DNA of 64,000 nt from the NCBI GenBank assembly GCA_023394415.1, contig JAEXAR010000020.1:8835-72834 (forward strand). Direction: 5' to 3'. The translations under genes were made by a program, and so were the position numbers. Positions 33,987-42,717 of this stretch are shown piece after piece; position 1 is the stretch's first letter, and every line of letters begins with the position of its first letter. Origin of the DNA: Bacteroidota bacterium. Its GTDB lineage: Bacteria > Bacteroidota > Bacteroidia > Flavobacteriales > Weeksellaceae. A model generated the notes under the pieces. It was not told where the DNA came from, made no database searches, and saw nothing but the letters and a program-made list of their open reading frames with translations.

Positions 33987-34617
33987 TTGGTTTTTTACCT
34001 TTCAATTTGAGATAATCATTAATTTTTGAAAATGGTCGGCTTCCAAAAAATCCACGATAGACAGAAAAAGGTGATGGGTGCGCCGATTTAATAATAAAAT
34101 GTTTAGAGGAATCAATCAGTTCCTCTTTTTTTTGTGCAAATGCGCCCCATAAAACGAATACAATATTTTCTTTTTTATCTGAAATTTCTTTGATGATAAA
34201 ATCTGTAAATTTTTCCCAGCCTAAATCTTTGTGAGAATTTGGTAAATGTGCACGAACCGTCAATGTCGCATTTAAAAGTAAAACGCCTTGTTTTGCCCAA
34301 GAATCTAATTCGTTGGAGGTTTTTACGATTCCTAAATCATCTTTAAGTTCCTGAAAAATATTTTTCAAAGAAGGCGGCGCAGAAACTTGGTCTGAAACCG
34401 AAAAACACAAACCATTCGCCTGAAAATCGTTATGGTAAGGGTCTTGACCAATAATCACAACTTCAACTTCTTCAAAAGGCGTCAATTCAATCGCTCTGAA
34501 AATTTGGTTTTTTGGCGGGAAACATTTGGTGGTTTTGTATTCCTGTTTTACCGTTTCCCAAAGATTTTGGAAATAGTCGGAGTTTTTTATTGGGGTGAGA
34601 ACTTCAGTCCAAGTCAT
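33976..34617 (-). CDS. ung: Uracil-DNA glycosylase
   Basis: 213-residue family 1 UDG that removes uracil from DNA. The water-activating loop GQDPYHNDFQANGLCFSV, the LLLNATLTV strand, and the DNA-intercalating loop HPSPFSVYRGFFGSRPFS are all intact. Length is normal. Confidence 0.97.
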   Translation of the reverse strand: MTWTEVLTPIKNSDYFQNLWETVKQEYKTTKCFPPKNQIFRAIELTPFEEVEVVIIGQDPYHNDFQANGLCFSVSDQVSAPPSLKNIFQELKDDLGIVKTSNELDSWAKQGVLLLNATLTVRAHLPNSHKDLGWEKFTDFIIKEISDKKENIVFVLWGAFAQKKEELIDSSKHFIIKSAHPSPFSVYRGFFGSRPFSKINDYLKLKGKKPINW

Positions 34618-34642
34618 ATTTTAGATTGATAAATGATGACTG

Positions 34643-34650
34643 CAAATTTA
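34643..34650 (-). promoter_or_regulatory. ung -7 box
   Basis: TAAATTTG on the minus strand, 25 bases before the ung ATG. It overlaps the last codon of the upstream pseudogene. Confidence 0.5.
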
Positions 34651-35349
34651 CTTTTGTTTTAGCAATTTCTGAAATTTCACTAAATCTGGTTTGGAAAGTC
34701 GCGCTGTATCAATCTTCCCGAGAGAAAGTTTTATCAAATAATAATCATCGGTACGGGATTCTCGTGTTGGATCATCTTTTTCCACTTTTCTAATTCAGTC
34801 CAATGATAAGTGAATGACTTTAAATGATTTCCGTCTTTAAAAAGCCAACTTTTCTTATCTTCATAATAACCTGCATCTCCTGTAGAGTCTGCAACTTCAA
34901 AACTTTTTGGCAAAATTTCATCCTTTATTATATCATAAAAATACAGATGCATCGCCGTAAAATCGTATTCTCCCGGCATTCGGACAATCAGTCCGTACAG
35001 ATTTTCATTGATTTCAAATTTCAAAAATGCTTGAAATTTCTCAATTCCGCCGATAAATGAATCGAAACGTTCATCCCGTGGAAATAGTTTCAATTCTTTC
35101 TTTGTTAAAGATGGACCAATCTTCTTTTCTAAAGTCGGCGAAACAAAACGAGCCGTATCCAATTCTATCAAACGAAACTTATCTAAAAAATCCTGATTTT
35201 TTGAAACCCAGGGTTTATCAACTTATATCATGTCCGTTTTCAAAATAACAGTGGTATCGCCTGGTGTGTTTTTAGGTAACTTTTGTTTCTGTTTTTTTAC
35301 AGGACACTAACGCAATTAGAATCAGTATTATCAAACCTAAATTTTTCAT
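34648..35349 (-). pseudogene. Lipoprotein gene with two compensating frameshifts and a stop
   Basis: Frame one starts at 35349: MKNLGLIILILIALVSCKK, a clear lipoprotein signal. After an A7 run, the reading continues in a second frame (KLPKNTPGDTTVILKTDM), meets an in-frame TAA at 35225-35223, and goes on through VDKPWVSKNQDF to ENPVP. Near 34745 it must return to frame one for DDYYLIKLSLGKIDTARL and QKLLKQK* at 34648. The 702-bp total is a multiple of three, so the two shifts cancel. The longest intact piece is 145 codons (35171-34734). The family is unknown. Confidence 0.75.
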
Positions 35350-35441
35350 AAATAATCTTTTACCAAAAATAAGAAACATTAGTCCACATAAATTTCAATT
35401 TTCAGTGATAATGTTATAAATTTTTACATTTTCAAAATGAT

Positions 35442-35449
35442 TAAATTTG
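35442..35449 (+). promoter_or_regulatory. -7 box abutting mutS2
   Basis: TAAATTTG, then CACA, then the ATG at 35454: leaderless or nearly so. Confidence 0.6.
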
Positions 35450-35453
35450 CACA

Positions 35454-37604
35454 ATGCACATCAACCCAGAAGATTTACAGGAACTGGAATTTCCCGAATT
35501 GCTCGCGGAAATTGCTCCTTTTGCATATTCCCAAAAAACTGCGGAGCGTATCGCAGAGCTTCGTCCAATGCCAATGGAAGAAGCCTCGCTTTCACTAAAA
35601 AAAACATCAGAATACCTTACCAGTTTTGAAAGTTCTAACGCCATTCCCTTCGATGAATACGAGGATATTGAAGCCGAACTGAAACTGATGCTGATTGAAA
35701 ATTATCGTTTGGAAAACAAAGCATTTGTAAAAATTAAAAATATCACGGAACAGATTGGAAGACTGCAAAAATATTATCCGAATTTTCCTGAAATTTTCCC
35801 GAATTTGCTTGAAGATGTTCGACAATTAGAATTCAAGAAAGAAATTGTTGAAAAAATTGATAAAGTGTTCAACCGTTTTGGTGAAGTGAAAACCGAAGCA
35901 TCGCCGATTTTGAAATCGTTGCGAACTGAAATTCAGCACGCCAGAAAAGCAATTGATGAAAATTTCAACCGTGCCTTAAATACCTATTCACAAAGCGATT
36001 TACTGGACGATATTCGTGAAACGATTATCGATGACCAAAGAGTTTTGGCGGTGAAATCCGGTTTTAAAAAAAGAATTTCGGGCAGAGTTTTGGGCATTTC
36101 AAAAACAGGTTCAATCACTTACATTCAACCGGAATCTGTCGTAAAACATTACTTCAAACTTCGTGAAAATGAGGAAGAAGAAAAAAAAGAGATCGATAAA
36201 ATTCTGCGAAAATTAACCGCTGAAATTTCTGAATTTCAACCTCAACTTACCGATTATCAAACCTATATTTTCGACCTAGATTTAACTCGTGCAAAAGCCA
36301 AATTTGCGGAAAAAATAAATGGTGTTTTTCCGAAGATCAACCGACATAAAACGTTGCGACTGAAAGATGCGTTTCATCCTTTGCTTTGGCTGCAAAACAC
36401 AGCTCAAAACAAGAAAATTTTTCCGCAAACACTCACTTTAACAGAGCACAACCGAATTATTTGTATTTCCGGACCGAACGCCGGTGGAAAATCCATCACG
36501 TTGAAAACGGTTGGATTGCTGCAACTGATGATTCAGAGCGGAATTCTCGTTCCGGTTCATCCAAAATCAGAGATGTTTTTCTTTGATAAAATAATGACGG
36601 ATATTGGTGATAATCAAAGTATTGAAAATCATCTTTCCACGTATTCTTCGCGCCTCAAAAAAATGTCGGGAATCATTCGCGAAGCTGACCAAAATACACT
36701 TTTGCTCATAGACGAATTCGGAACAGGTTCTGATCCCGAACTTGGCGGAGCATTAGCCGAAAGTTTTTTGGAATTTTTCTACGAAAAAAAGAGTTTTGCA
36801 ATTATCACAACGCATTACACGAACATCAAATTGGTGGTTGAACAACTTCCTAATGCAACTAATGCAGCAATGCTTTTTGACGAACATTCTTTGGTTCCGT
36901 TGTACAAATTAGAAGTTGGACAAGCCGGAAGTTCATTTACTTTTGAAGTGGCAGAGAAGAATAAAATCCCGAGATTCATTATCAAAAATGCCCGTGCAAA
37001 GGTGGAAAAAGACGTGGTAAATCTGGACAAAACCATCGTGAAACTTCAGCAGGAAAAATTTGAAGTCGAAAAATTGAAAACCAATCTCGCCGAACAAAGA
37101 GATTCTGTAGAAGATAAACGCGAAAATCTGCAAAAACTGAATGACCAATTGCAGCAAAAACTCTTTAATTTTCAAAAACTTTACGAAGACGAACATCGCA
37201 AATTACAGTTCGGAAACAAGATTGAAAAATTCATTGATGATTATGTTCGAGGCGTTTCCAGAAAAGACTTGGTGAAAGATTTTGTGAAAATTTTGGAGCA
37301 GGAAAAATTTCGAAAATTGGGTTCTGACAAAGATGAATCAAAAAAATTACAGGTCATCAAAAGAAAAATCACCCAACAACTGAAGAAAGAAGACGTAAAA
37401 GAAAAAATCGCCGAAACCAACGAGAAACTGGAAACCAAACGCCAAGAAGAACGTTCAGTTTGGATAAAAGTTGGACAACGCGTGAGGATTTCCGGTTCAA
37501 CTTCGGTTGGAACGATTGATGAAATTCACAAAAACGGAAAAGTGACGGTGAATTATGGGACTTTTAAAACGAAGATTAACTCGGAGGAACTGGAGAGAAT
37601 TTAA
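35454..37604 (+). CDS. mutS2: MutS2-like DNA-binding ATPase
   Basis: 716 residues. After an N-terminal MutS core/lever region (~50-300), the ABC-type ATPase follows: Walker A GPNAGGKS (~339-346), LSTYSSRLKKM, Walker B LLLIDEFGTGSDP and ITTHYTN. A long charged coiled coil (~520-650) and a small KOW-like domain (VGQRVRISGSTSVGTIDE) end the protein. There is no Smr nuclease domain, as commonly in Bacteroidota. Family roles are recombination suppression and rescue of collided ribosomes; which applies here is not known. Confidence 0.92.
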   Translation: MHINPEDLQELEFPELLAEIAPFAYSQKTAERIAELRPMPMEEASLSLKKTSEYLTSFESSNAIPFDEYEDIEAELKLMLIENYRLENKAFVKIKNITEQIGRLQKYYPNFPEIFPNLLEDVRQLEFKKEIVEKIDKVFNRFGEVKTEASPILKSLRTEIQHARKAIDENFNRALNTYSQSDLLDDIRETIIDDQRVLAVKSGFKKRISGRVLGISKTGSITYIQPESVVKHYFKLRENEEEEKKEIDKILRKLTAEISEFQPQLTDYQTYIFDLDLTRAKAKFAEKINGVFPKINRHKTLRLKDAFHPLLWLQNTAQNKKIFPQTLTLTEHNRIICISGPNAGGKSITLKTVGLLQLMIQSGILVPVHPKSEMFFFDKIMTDIGDNQSIENHLSTYSSRLKKMSGIIREADQNTLLLIDEFGTGSDPELGGALAESFLEFFYEKKSFAIITTHYTNIKLVVEQLPNATNAAMLFDEHSLVPLYKLEVGQAGSSFTFEVAEKNKIPRFIIKNARAKVEKDVVNLDKTIVKLQQEKFEVEKLKTNLAEQRDSVEDKRENLQKLNDQLQQKLFNFQKLYEDEHRKLQFGNKIEKFIDDYVRGVSRKDLVKDFVKILEQEKFRKLGSDKDESKKLQVIKRKITQQLKKEDVKEKIAETNEKLETKRQEERSVWIKVGQRVRISGSTSVGTIDEIHKNGKVTVNYGTFKTKINSEELERI

Positions 37605-37632
37605 ATGAGATACGAGTTTCGAGATAGGAGAT
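37605..37632. repeat. 7-bp-period tract directly after the mutS2 stop
   Basis: atgagat, acgagtt, tcgagat, aggagat begin at the first base after the TAA. Confidence 0.75.
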
Positions 37633-37659
37633 TTTTCTTTGGTTGAACATTTCTAAATT

Positions 37660-37740
37660 TTGTGAGTCGCAGAGCGACGACCTGTTGGTAAAAAAAATTG
37701 CGTGGAATTGCGGAGCGCCAGAGGCGCGACATCTTGGTTT
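37660..37740. repeat. Two related hairpins with AGA loops and different stems
   Basis: GTCGC-AGA-GCGAC (37666-37678) then GACCTGTTGGT; 49 bp on, GCGCC-AGA-GGCGC (37715-37727) then GACATCTTGGT. The loop and 3' tail are alike, while the stem changes on both sides, preserving pairing. Confidence 0.7.
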
Positions 37741-37761
37741 ATGAACTAATCAGAAAAAATA

Positions 37762-38043
37762 ATGTCAAAAAATCTAAAAATTCTCTGGATTTTCTATTGC
37801 AAACTCATCCTTCCGACGTTTGTTTTTTCATTGTTGGTTTCATTTCTGACTTTTAGTTTTGATGCTTCAAATTTCGGATTTGCTTTTATGTTTATTTTGC
37901 CCTTAATGCATTACTTTATCTATGAAATACGATTTCCGGACGAATATGTTTTCTATGGAAATTTTGGATTTTCAAGAAAATTTCTGTGGATTTGTACGAT
38001 TGCTTTTGGTTTTTTAATTAAAATTTTAAGCGGAATCTTATGA
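37762..38043 (+). CDS. Small membrane protein linked to an ABC ATPase
   Basis: 93 residues with three hydrophobic helices (about 7-32, 37-55, 70-92). It overlaps the start of the ABC ATPase gene by 4 bp, so the two are translationally coupled and probably work together. It is too small for a normal ABC permease. I do not recognise the family. Confidence 0.7.
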   Translation: MSKNLKILWIFYCKLILPTFVFSLLVSFLTFSFDASNFGFAFMFILPLMHYFIYEIRFPDEYVFYGNFGFSRKFLWICTIAFGFLIKILSGIL

Positions 38044-38693
38044 CAGGGCTACAAATTGACAGCATCAGAAAATCATTTGGAGAAAAAACCATTCTTCAAG
38101 ATGTTTGTATAACTTGTGGTAACAACGAAATCGTCGGTTTACTTGGAAGAAACGGCACCGGAAAATCAACGATTTTTAAAATCGTTTTCAGAATGATGGA
38201 AGCGGAAAGTTATTTTGTTCGCATTGATAACAAAGTCATTCAAAATCAATTTGATTTAAAAGGAAATCTTTCTTATTTGTCACAAAATCATTTTTTGCCG
38301 AGAAATATCCGAATTAAAGAATTCATCAGACTGTTTTGCTCCACAGAAAATGCTGATTTTTTGCGCGAACATTCTTTGGTAAAACCTTTTTTAAACTCAA
38401 AAGTGCGGGAACTTTCCGGCGGAGAACAGCGTATTATCGAAATTCTGCTCATTATTTTTTCTGAAAGTAAATTTGCAATGCTGGACGAACCGTTTCACAG
38501 CCTTTCTCCAAAAGTCATTCAAGAGATTAAAACTTTAATAAAAGAACAATCAAAACACAAAGGTTTTATCATTTCAGACCACAATTATCAGGATGTTTTG
38601 GAGATTTCCAATCGTAACTATTTGCTTTCAGAAACTTCAGTGAAAGCAATACAAAATGTAGAAGATTTGAGGTTTTACAAATATTTACATTAA
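38040..38693 (+). CDS. ABC transporter ATP-binding protein
   Basis: 217-residue ABC ATPase. Walker A is GRNGTGKST (36-44), the Q-loop SYLSQNHFLP, the signature ELSGGEQR, Walker B FAMLDEP, and the switch His in ISDHNYQD. It is close to the LptB-like/CcmA-like subgroup. Its only candidate membrane partner is the preceding 93-residue protein. The last codons overlap the convergent HD-domain gene by 4 bp. Confidence 0.88.
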   Translation: MTGLQIDSIRKSFGEKTILQDVCITCGNNEIVGLLGRNGTGKSTIFKIVFRMMEAESYFVRIDNKVIQNQFDLKGNLSYLSQNHFLPRNIRIKEFIRLFCSTENADFLREHSLVKPFLNSKVRELSGGEQRIIEILLIIFSESKFAMLDEPFHSLSPKVIQEIKTLIKEQSKHKGFIISDHNYQDVLEISNRNYLLSETSVKAIQNVEDLRFYKYLH

Positions 38694-39280
38694 ACAATCA
38701 ACTTTCTCTCATCAATCGCCTTTTTCAACAAAATTTCAAAGGCTTCACCCATTTCTTCTGAGGCTCTTTTTACGGCTTTTCCCACGATATTGGTAACCTT
38801 TTCAGCAGAAACATGAGCTTCCGTCCAACTTGTTCCTTTGTTGTTGGTGTTTAGGATAAACGGCATTATTCTATCCACAGCGGTTGCGAAAATCGCATCA
38901 GGTGTTTCTTCAGCCTCAAATTCAATCCAAAGATTTAGAAATTCAGAACGCAAAGGCTCATCCAAAATTCCAAATATGTTTTGGGCAGCTTGAAGTTCAC
39001 GTTCGTATTTACCTATCATCTTAGCTTCATCAAAGATAAAGGTGTCGCCAGCTTCAATTTCCACCACATCGTGAATGGAAAGCATTTTGATGACTCTCAG
39101 CAAATCTATTTTTTCTTTATGTCTGGCGTAAGGAAGTAGAATTTGTGCGAAAACTATAACTTGCCAACTGTGTTCTGCCGTGTTTTCGCGTCGGGAATCA
39201 TCAAGATTGTAATTCCTTCTGTTTACATTTTTCAAGGCATCCAAAGTGAGGATGAACTGAATTTCTTTTTCTAAAATCAT
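38690..39280 (-). CDS. HD-domain nucleotide phosphohydrolase (YfbR/HDDC2-like)
   Basis: 196-residue HD domain protein of the HDDC2/YfbR type. The metal ligands are visible as the His of ENTAEHSWQV, the HD pair in SIHDVVEIEAGD and the later Asp in VDRIMP. These enzymes dephosphorylate deoxynucleoside 5'-monophosphates. It stands alone and overlaps the ABC gene's end. Confidence 0.88.
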   Translation of the reverse strand: MILEKEIQFILTLDALKNVNRRNYNLDDSRRENTAEHSWQVIVFAQILLPYARHKEKIDLLRVIKMLSIHDVVEIEAGDTFIFDEAKMIGKYERELQAAQNIFGILDEPLRSEFLNLWIEFEAEETPDAIFATAVDRIMPFILNTNNKGTSWTEAHVSAEKVTNIVGKAVKRASEEMGEAFEILLKKAIDERKLIV

Positions 39281-39473
39281 TAAGCAAATATCGGGAAAAA
39301 TGAGAAGTTTTTATATGCTCAACTTCACTTTAAAAACATATTTTATATGCACGCTAAATAAAAAAATAGAATTCTAATTTTTGTTGAAATGGGATTAAAT
39401 TTAATTTCAAAAAGATGATAAAAGTCAATTCCTTATGTGATAAATGTTACATATAGGCGCTGATTTTCAGGCT

Positions 39474-39481
39474 TATCTTTG
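39474..39481 (+). promoter_or_regulatory. -7 box of the sulfur cluster
   Basis: TATCTTTG, 21 bases before the ATG at 39503. It supports that start over the in-frame TTG at 39479, which lies in the box itself. Confidence 0.65.
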
Positions 39482-39502
39482 ATGTACAAAAAAGCAAGTA
39501 AA

Positions 39503-40744
39503 ATGAAAAATCTTGTAATTCTTGGAGCCGGAACTGCCGGAACAATGATGGCAAACCATCTGGTAAAACATCTTGACAAAAATGAGTGGCAAATTACGCT
39601 TGTAGATCAGTATAAATCACATTATTATCAACCAGGATTTCTCTTTATTCCCTTCGGAATATACAAACCGGAGGATGTTAAAAAAACTATTGACGAATTT
39701 ATTCCGAAAAAAGTCAATCTCGTTCGCGAAGAAATTGATTTAATTGATAAAGACAGCGATGAAGTTCTTCTAAAAAACGGACAAAAATTAAAATATGACA
39801 TTTTGATTATCGCAACAGGTTGCAAAACCGCACCGGAAGAAGTAGAAGGAATGAAAGGCGATACTTGGTACAAAAACATTTTTGATTTTTACACTTTTGA
39901 AGGAAGTTGTGCACTCGCCAAAAAATTGGAAACTTGGTCTGGAGGAAAATTGGTGGTACACATTACCGAAATGCCGATAAAATGTCCTGTAGCACCATTG
40001 GAATTTGCATTTTTAGCCGATGATTATTTCAGAAAAAAAGGTATGCGCGATAAAGTAGAAATTACTTACGTTACTCCTCTTTCAGGAGCCTTTACCAAAG
40101 CGAAAACAACTGCAGAACTCAACCATTTGTTAGAAGAAAAAAACATTAGTATTGTTCCCGATTTTGCAGTAGAACACATTGAAGGCGAAAACGGAAAAAT
40201 GTTTGATTATGGTGGTGAAGAAGTGAGTTTTGACCTTTTGGTAACGGTACCGACTAATATGGGTGATGAATGCATCTTACGTTCTGGTTTTGGAGATGAT
40301 TTGAATTATGTGCCTACTGATAAAAATACGCTTCAGAGCAAGGTAAAAGAAAACATTTTTGTAATTGGTGATGCTACCAATGTTCCCGCTTCCAAGGCAG
40401 GTTCTGTTGCACACTTTGAAGCAGAAATTTTAACCGAAAATATCTTAAATTATATCCAAGGTAAACCTCTGAAACCTGATTTTGACGGACACGCCAATTG
40501 CTTTATCGAAACAGGAAACGGAAAAGCGCTGCTTATTGATTTCAATTATGATACAGAACCTGTGAAAGGTAAATTTCCATTCGCAGGAATTGGACCACTA
40601 AATCTGCTTACCGAAAGCAAATTCAACCACTTCGGAAAAATGGCTTTTAAATGGGTCTACTGGAATATGCTGCTTCCCGCAAGAAAAATCCCCTTTGTAA
40701 CACCACAAATGAGCAAGGCAGGAAAGGAACTGGAAGAAGTATAA
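39503..40744 (+). CDS. Sulfide:quinone oxidoreductase-like FAD enzyme
   Basis: 414-residue flavoprotein of the SQR family. The FAD site is LGAGTAGTMMANHL (7-20), with VIGDATNVPASKAG (287-300). Three cysteines fall at the positions used in SQR catalysis: C107 (ATGCKTA), C161 (PIKCPVAP) and C333 (HANCF). It probably oxidises sulfide (or a persulfide) and passes electrons to menaquinone, at the cytoplasmic face of the inner membrane; the C-terminal amphipathic segment PLNLLTESKF..MAFKWVYWNMLLP would attach it. The DsrC/TusE and DsrE genes follow. Confidence 0.85.
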   Translation: MKNLVILGAGTAGTMMANHLVKHLDKNEWQITLVDQYKSHYYQPGFLFIPFGIYKPEDVKKTIDEFIPKKVNLVREEIDLIDKDSDEVLLKNGQKLKYDILIIATGCKTAPEEVEGMKGDTWYKNIFDFYTFEGSCALAKKLETWSGGKLVVHITEMPIKCPVAPLEFAFLADDYFRKKGMRDKVEITYVTPLSGAFTKAKTTAELNHLLEEKNISIVPDFAVEHIEGENGKMFDYGGEEVSFDLLVTVPTNMGDECILRSGFGDDLNYVPTDKNTLQSKVKENIFVIGDATNVPASKAGSVAHFEAEILTENILNYIQGKPLKPDFDGHANCFIETGNGKALLIDFNYDTEPVKGKFPFAGIGPLNLLTESKFNHFGKMAFKWVYWNMLLPARKIPFVTPQMSKAGKELEEV

Positions 40745-40800
40745 AGAGGTTCGAGATACGAGATACGAGTTTCGAGTTTCGAGTTTCGAGTTACGTTTCG
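40745..40800. repeat. 7-bp-period tract after the SQR-like gene
   Basis: tcgagat, acgagat, acgagtt, tcgagtt, tcgagtt, tcgagtt, acgtttc. The first unit starts 7 bp after the TAA. Confidence 0.8.
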
Positions 40801-40835
40801 GGGTAAAAACTTAAACAAAACAAAAAATCATAAAA

Positions 40836-41144
40836 ATGGAAAAAACATTAGCCAGTAAATTAATCAATTTGAATGAAGAAGGTTATTTACTCAATATGGA
40901 CGAATGGAATGAAGACATTGCAAAAGAAATGGCGGTAGAAGAAAACCTTGATCTTTCTGCAAGACACTTTGAAGTGCTAAATTATTTAAGAGATCAACAG
41001 AAAAAGGATGTTGCCCTTACCATAAGAGGCGTTGGTAAATCCGGCGTCGTGGATATCAAAGAATTTTACGCTCTGTTCCCAAAAGGACCATTAAAAATTT
41101 CAAGCAAACTTGCAGGCATTCCTAAACCTAAAAGTTGTATTTAA
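40836..41144 (+). CDS. DsrC/TusE-like sulfur relay protein
   Basis: 102-residue DsrC/TusE/DsvC family protein, a sulfur carrier. The C-terminal arm FPKGPLKISSKLAGIPKPKS ends in C101, the penultimate residue, as in the family. DsrC proper has a second cysteine eleven residues earlier; here that position is S90, so this copy can form a persulfide but not the DsrC trisulfide. That favours a TusE/RspA-like relay role. It is between the SQR-like and DsrE-like genes. Confidence 0.88.
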   Translation: MEKTLASKLINLNEEGYLLNMDEWNEDIAKEMAVEENLDLSARHFEVLNYLRDQQKKDVALTIRGVGKSGVVDIKEFYALFPKGPLKISSKLAGIPKPKSCI

Positions 41145-41165
41145 AAAAATAATGATTTGTCATTA

Positions 41166-41242
41166 TGTACGAAATGAAATGTAGTGAAGAATCTTTTGCT
41201 AACATAAGAGATTCTTCATTTCGCTTCGCTACATTCAGAATG
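41166..41242. repeat. GTCATTCTGAATG-type palindrome between dsrC-like and dsrE-like genes
   Basis: TACGAAATGAAATGTAGTGA with AGAATCTT on the left and AAGAGATTCTTCATTTCGC then TTCGCTACATTCAG on the right form a long imperfect hairpin of the same family as 61859-62110. Confidence 0.7.
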
Positions 41243-41276
41243 CAAACACATATATTAATTTCAAAAACCCAAGAAT

Positions 41277-41795
41277 ATGGAAACTTTAACACAAACCTCA
41301 CCTTTAGCGGATCTTGATCCCAACCTAAAACCAATTCAAAAAGTAATGGTGATTATTTCTAAAGGTACTTTAGAAAGTGTATATGCCGGTTTCATCCTTG
41401 CCAATGGTGCAAGAATGGAGGGTATAGAATCTGAAATTTTCTTTACATTTTTCGGTCTTGAAGCTGTAAACAAAAAAAGACTGAATGATATACATGTTGC
41501 AACCGTAGGAAACCCTGCCATGCATATGCCAACCATGTTAGGCGGATTACCTGGAATGGAAGCCCTTGCCACTAAAATGATGAAATCTAAAATGGAAAAA
41601 CTCGATATACCGTCAATTGATGAATTTCTGGAAATTCTTTCAGCATCAGGCTGTAGATTATGGGCATGTAAACTCGCTCTTGAAATGTTTGACCTTAAGA
41701 AAGAAGATCTAATCCCTGAAGTAGAAGGTGTTTTAACGGTTGGAGATTTTTATGCAAGAGCTGCAGGAGAAGGAACTCAAATTATATTCATATAA
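41277..41795 (+). CDS. DsrE/DsrF-like protein (DsrE2-like)
   Basis: 172-residue protein of the DsrE/DsrF/DrsH-like fold, close to the DsrE2-type group. After a 20-residue tail, a Rossmann-like core runs from KVMVIISKGTLESVYAGF to VLTVGDFYARAAGEGTQIIFI; SASGCRLWACKLALEMF holds two Cys, one of them in the position that carries persulfide in the family. It would pass sulfur between the SQR-like enzyme and the DsrC/TusE-like protein. A strong terminator follows. Confidence 0.87.
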   Translation: METLTQTSPLADLDPNLKPIQKVMVIISKGTLESVYAGFILANGARMEGIESEIFFTFFGLEAVNKKRLNDIHVATVGNPAMHMPTMLGGLPGMEALATKMMKSKMEKLDIPSIDEFLEILSASGCRLWACKLALEMFDLKKEDLIPEVEGVLTVGDFYARAAGEGTQIIFI

Positions 41796-41835
41796 GTAAA
41801 GAAGTAAGAACATAATAGCTTTTTCATTTTACTTG

Positions 41836-41864
41836 GGCGGTCATTTATGGCCGCTTTTTTTTTT
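41836..41864 (+). terminator. Terminator of the sulfur cluster
   Basis: GCGGTCA / TGGCCGC (one G-T pair) with a TTTA loop, then ten Ts, 40 bp after the DsrE-like stop. Confidence 0.85.
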
Positions 41865-41946
41865 AAGAAATAAAATTTATAATTAATTTTTATACCTGAA
41901 AATCAATTATTTAAATTAGTAAATAATAAATTTTTACTACTTTGTA

Positions 41947-41978
41947 TTGCATAATACCAAACTTTATACATATCTTTG
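41947..41978 (+). promoter_or_regulatory. Promoter of the PspC-PadR unit
   Basis: TTG at 41947-41949, 21 bases, then TATCTTTG at 41971-41978 fit the Bacteroidota -33/-7 consensus. It lies 27 bases before the first ATG at 42006. Confidence 0.7.
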
Positions 41979-42005
41979 CAATAGAAATCACAAAAACATT
42001 ATAAA

Positions 42006-42302
42006 ATGGAAACCTATCAACAACACAACAATCAATATTACGCTAATATAAAAGCAAAATTATCACGCGATACAGCAAACAGAAGAATTGCAGGAGTTTG
42101 TGCAGGAATTGGAAAATATTTCAACATCAATGTTTCATTAATTAGAACCATTTGGTTTCTCCTCGCTTTCTTCGGGATATTTTCAGCAGGAATTTCTACT
42201 TTTTTTGTAATGAGTGCTTATTTTGCACTATGGCTTATTTTACCCAAAAGCCGAAATGTATTTGAATTCGAAATGGAACAGCAAAATCGAACTAGAAATT
42301 AG
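42006..42302 (+). CDS. Small PspC domain protein
   Basis: 98 residues with a PspC domain: LSRDTANRRIAGVCAGIGKY at ~19-38 and two hydrophobic stretches (about 45-80). PspC proteins are membrane parts of envelope-stress responses. It is first in a unit with PadR (75 bp later) and the large PspC protein. Confidence 0.87.
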   Translation: METYQQHNNQYYANIKAKLSRDTANRRIAGVCAGIGKYFNINVSLIRTIWFLLAFFGIFSAGISTFFVMSAYFALWLILPKSRNVFEFEMEQQNRTRN

Positions 42303-42376
42303 GAGAGCACCACTGAAGATTGACTTCAAAAAAAATATAAAACAAATTTGTTAACCAACTAATAACTTATAAATAA

Positions 42377-42706
42377 ATGAACACAGAAAACACAAAAGCG
42401 CAAATGCGCAAAGGCATTCTGGAATTCTGTATTTTAAGTCTCATCAGCGAAAAAGAAATGTATGTTTCCGACTTGATGGACGAACTGAAAAAAGGAAAAC
42501 TGGACGTAGTGGAAGGTACACTCTACCCTCTTCTTACAAGACTTAAAAATGGTGAATTTCTCTCATACAGATGGGAAGAATCTACAGGAGGACCACCAAG
42601 AAAATACTACCAGATTACTGAAAAAGGGAAAATCTTCCTCAACGAACTACAAAATACCTGGAACGAACTGACTGACAGCGTAAACCAAATCACCAAAAAA
42701 CTATAA
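42377..42706 (+). CDS. PadR family transcriptional regulator
   Basis: 109-residue winged-helix regulator of the short PadR type. KGILEFCILSLISEKEMYVSDLMDEL (12-37) begins the wing; VVEGTLYPLLTRLKNGEFLS is the recognition helix and GGPPRKYYQITEKG the wing. It is 11 bp upstream of the large PspC gene and probably represses this operon. Confidence 0.93.
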   Translation: MNTENTKAQMRKGILEFCILSLISEKEMYVSDLMDELKKGKLDVVEGTLYPLLTRLKNGEFLSYRWEESTGGPPRKYYQITEKGKIFLNELQNTWNELTDSVNQITKKL

Positions 42707-42717
42707 AAACAAAAACT

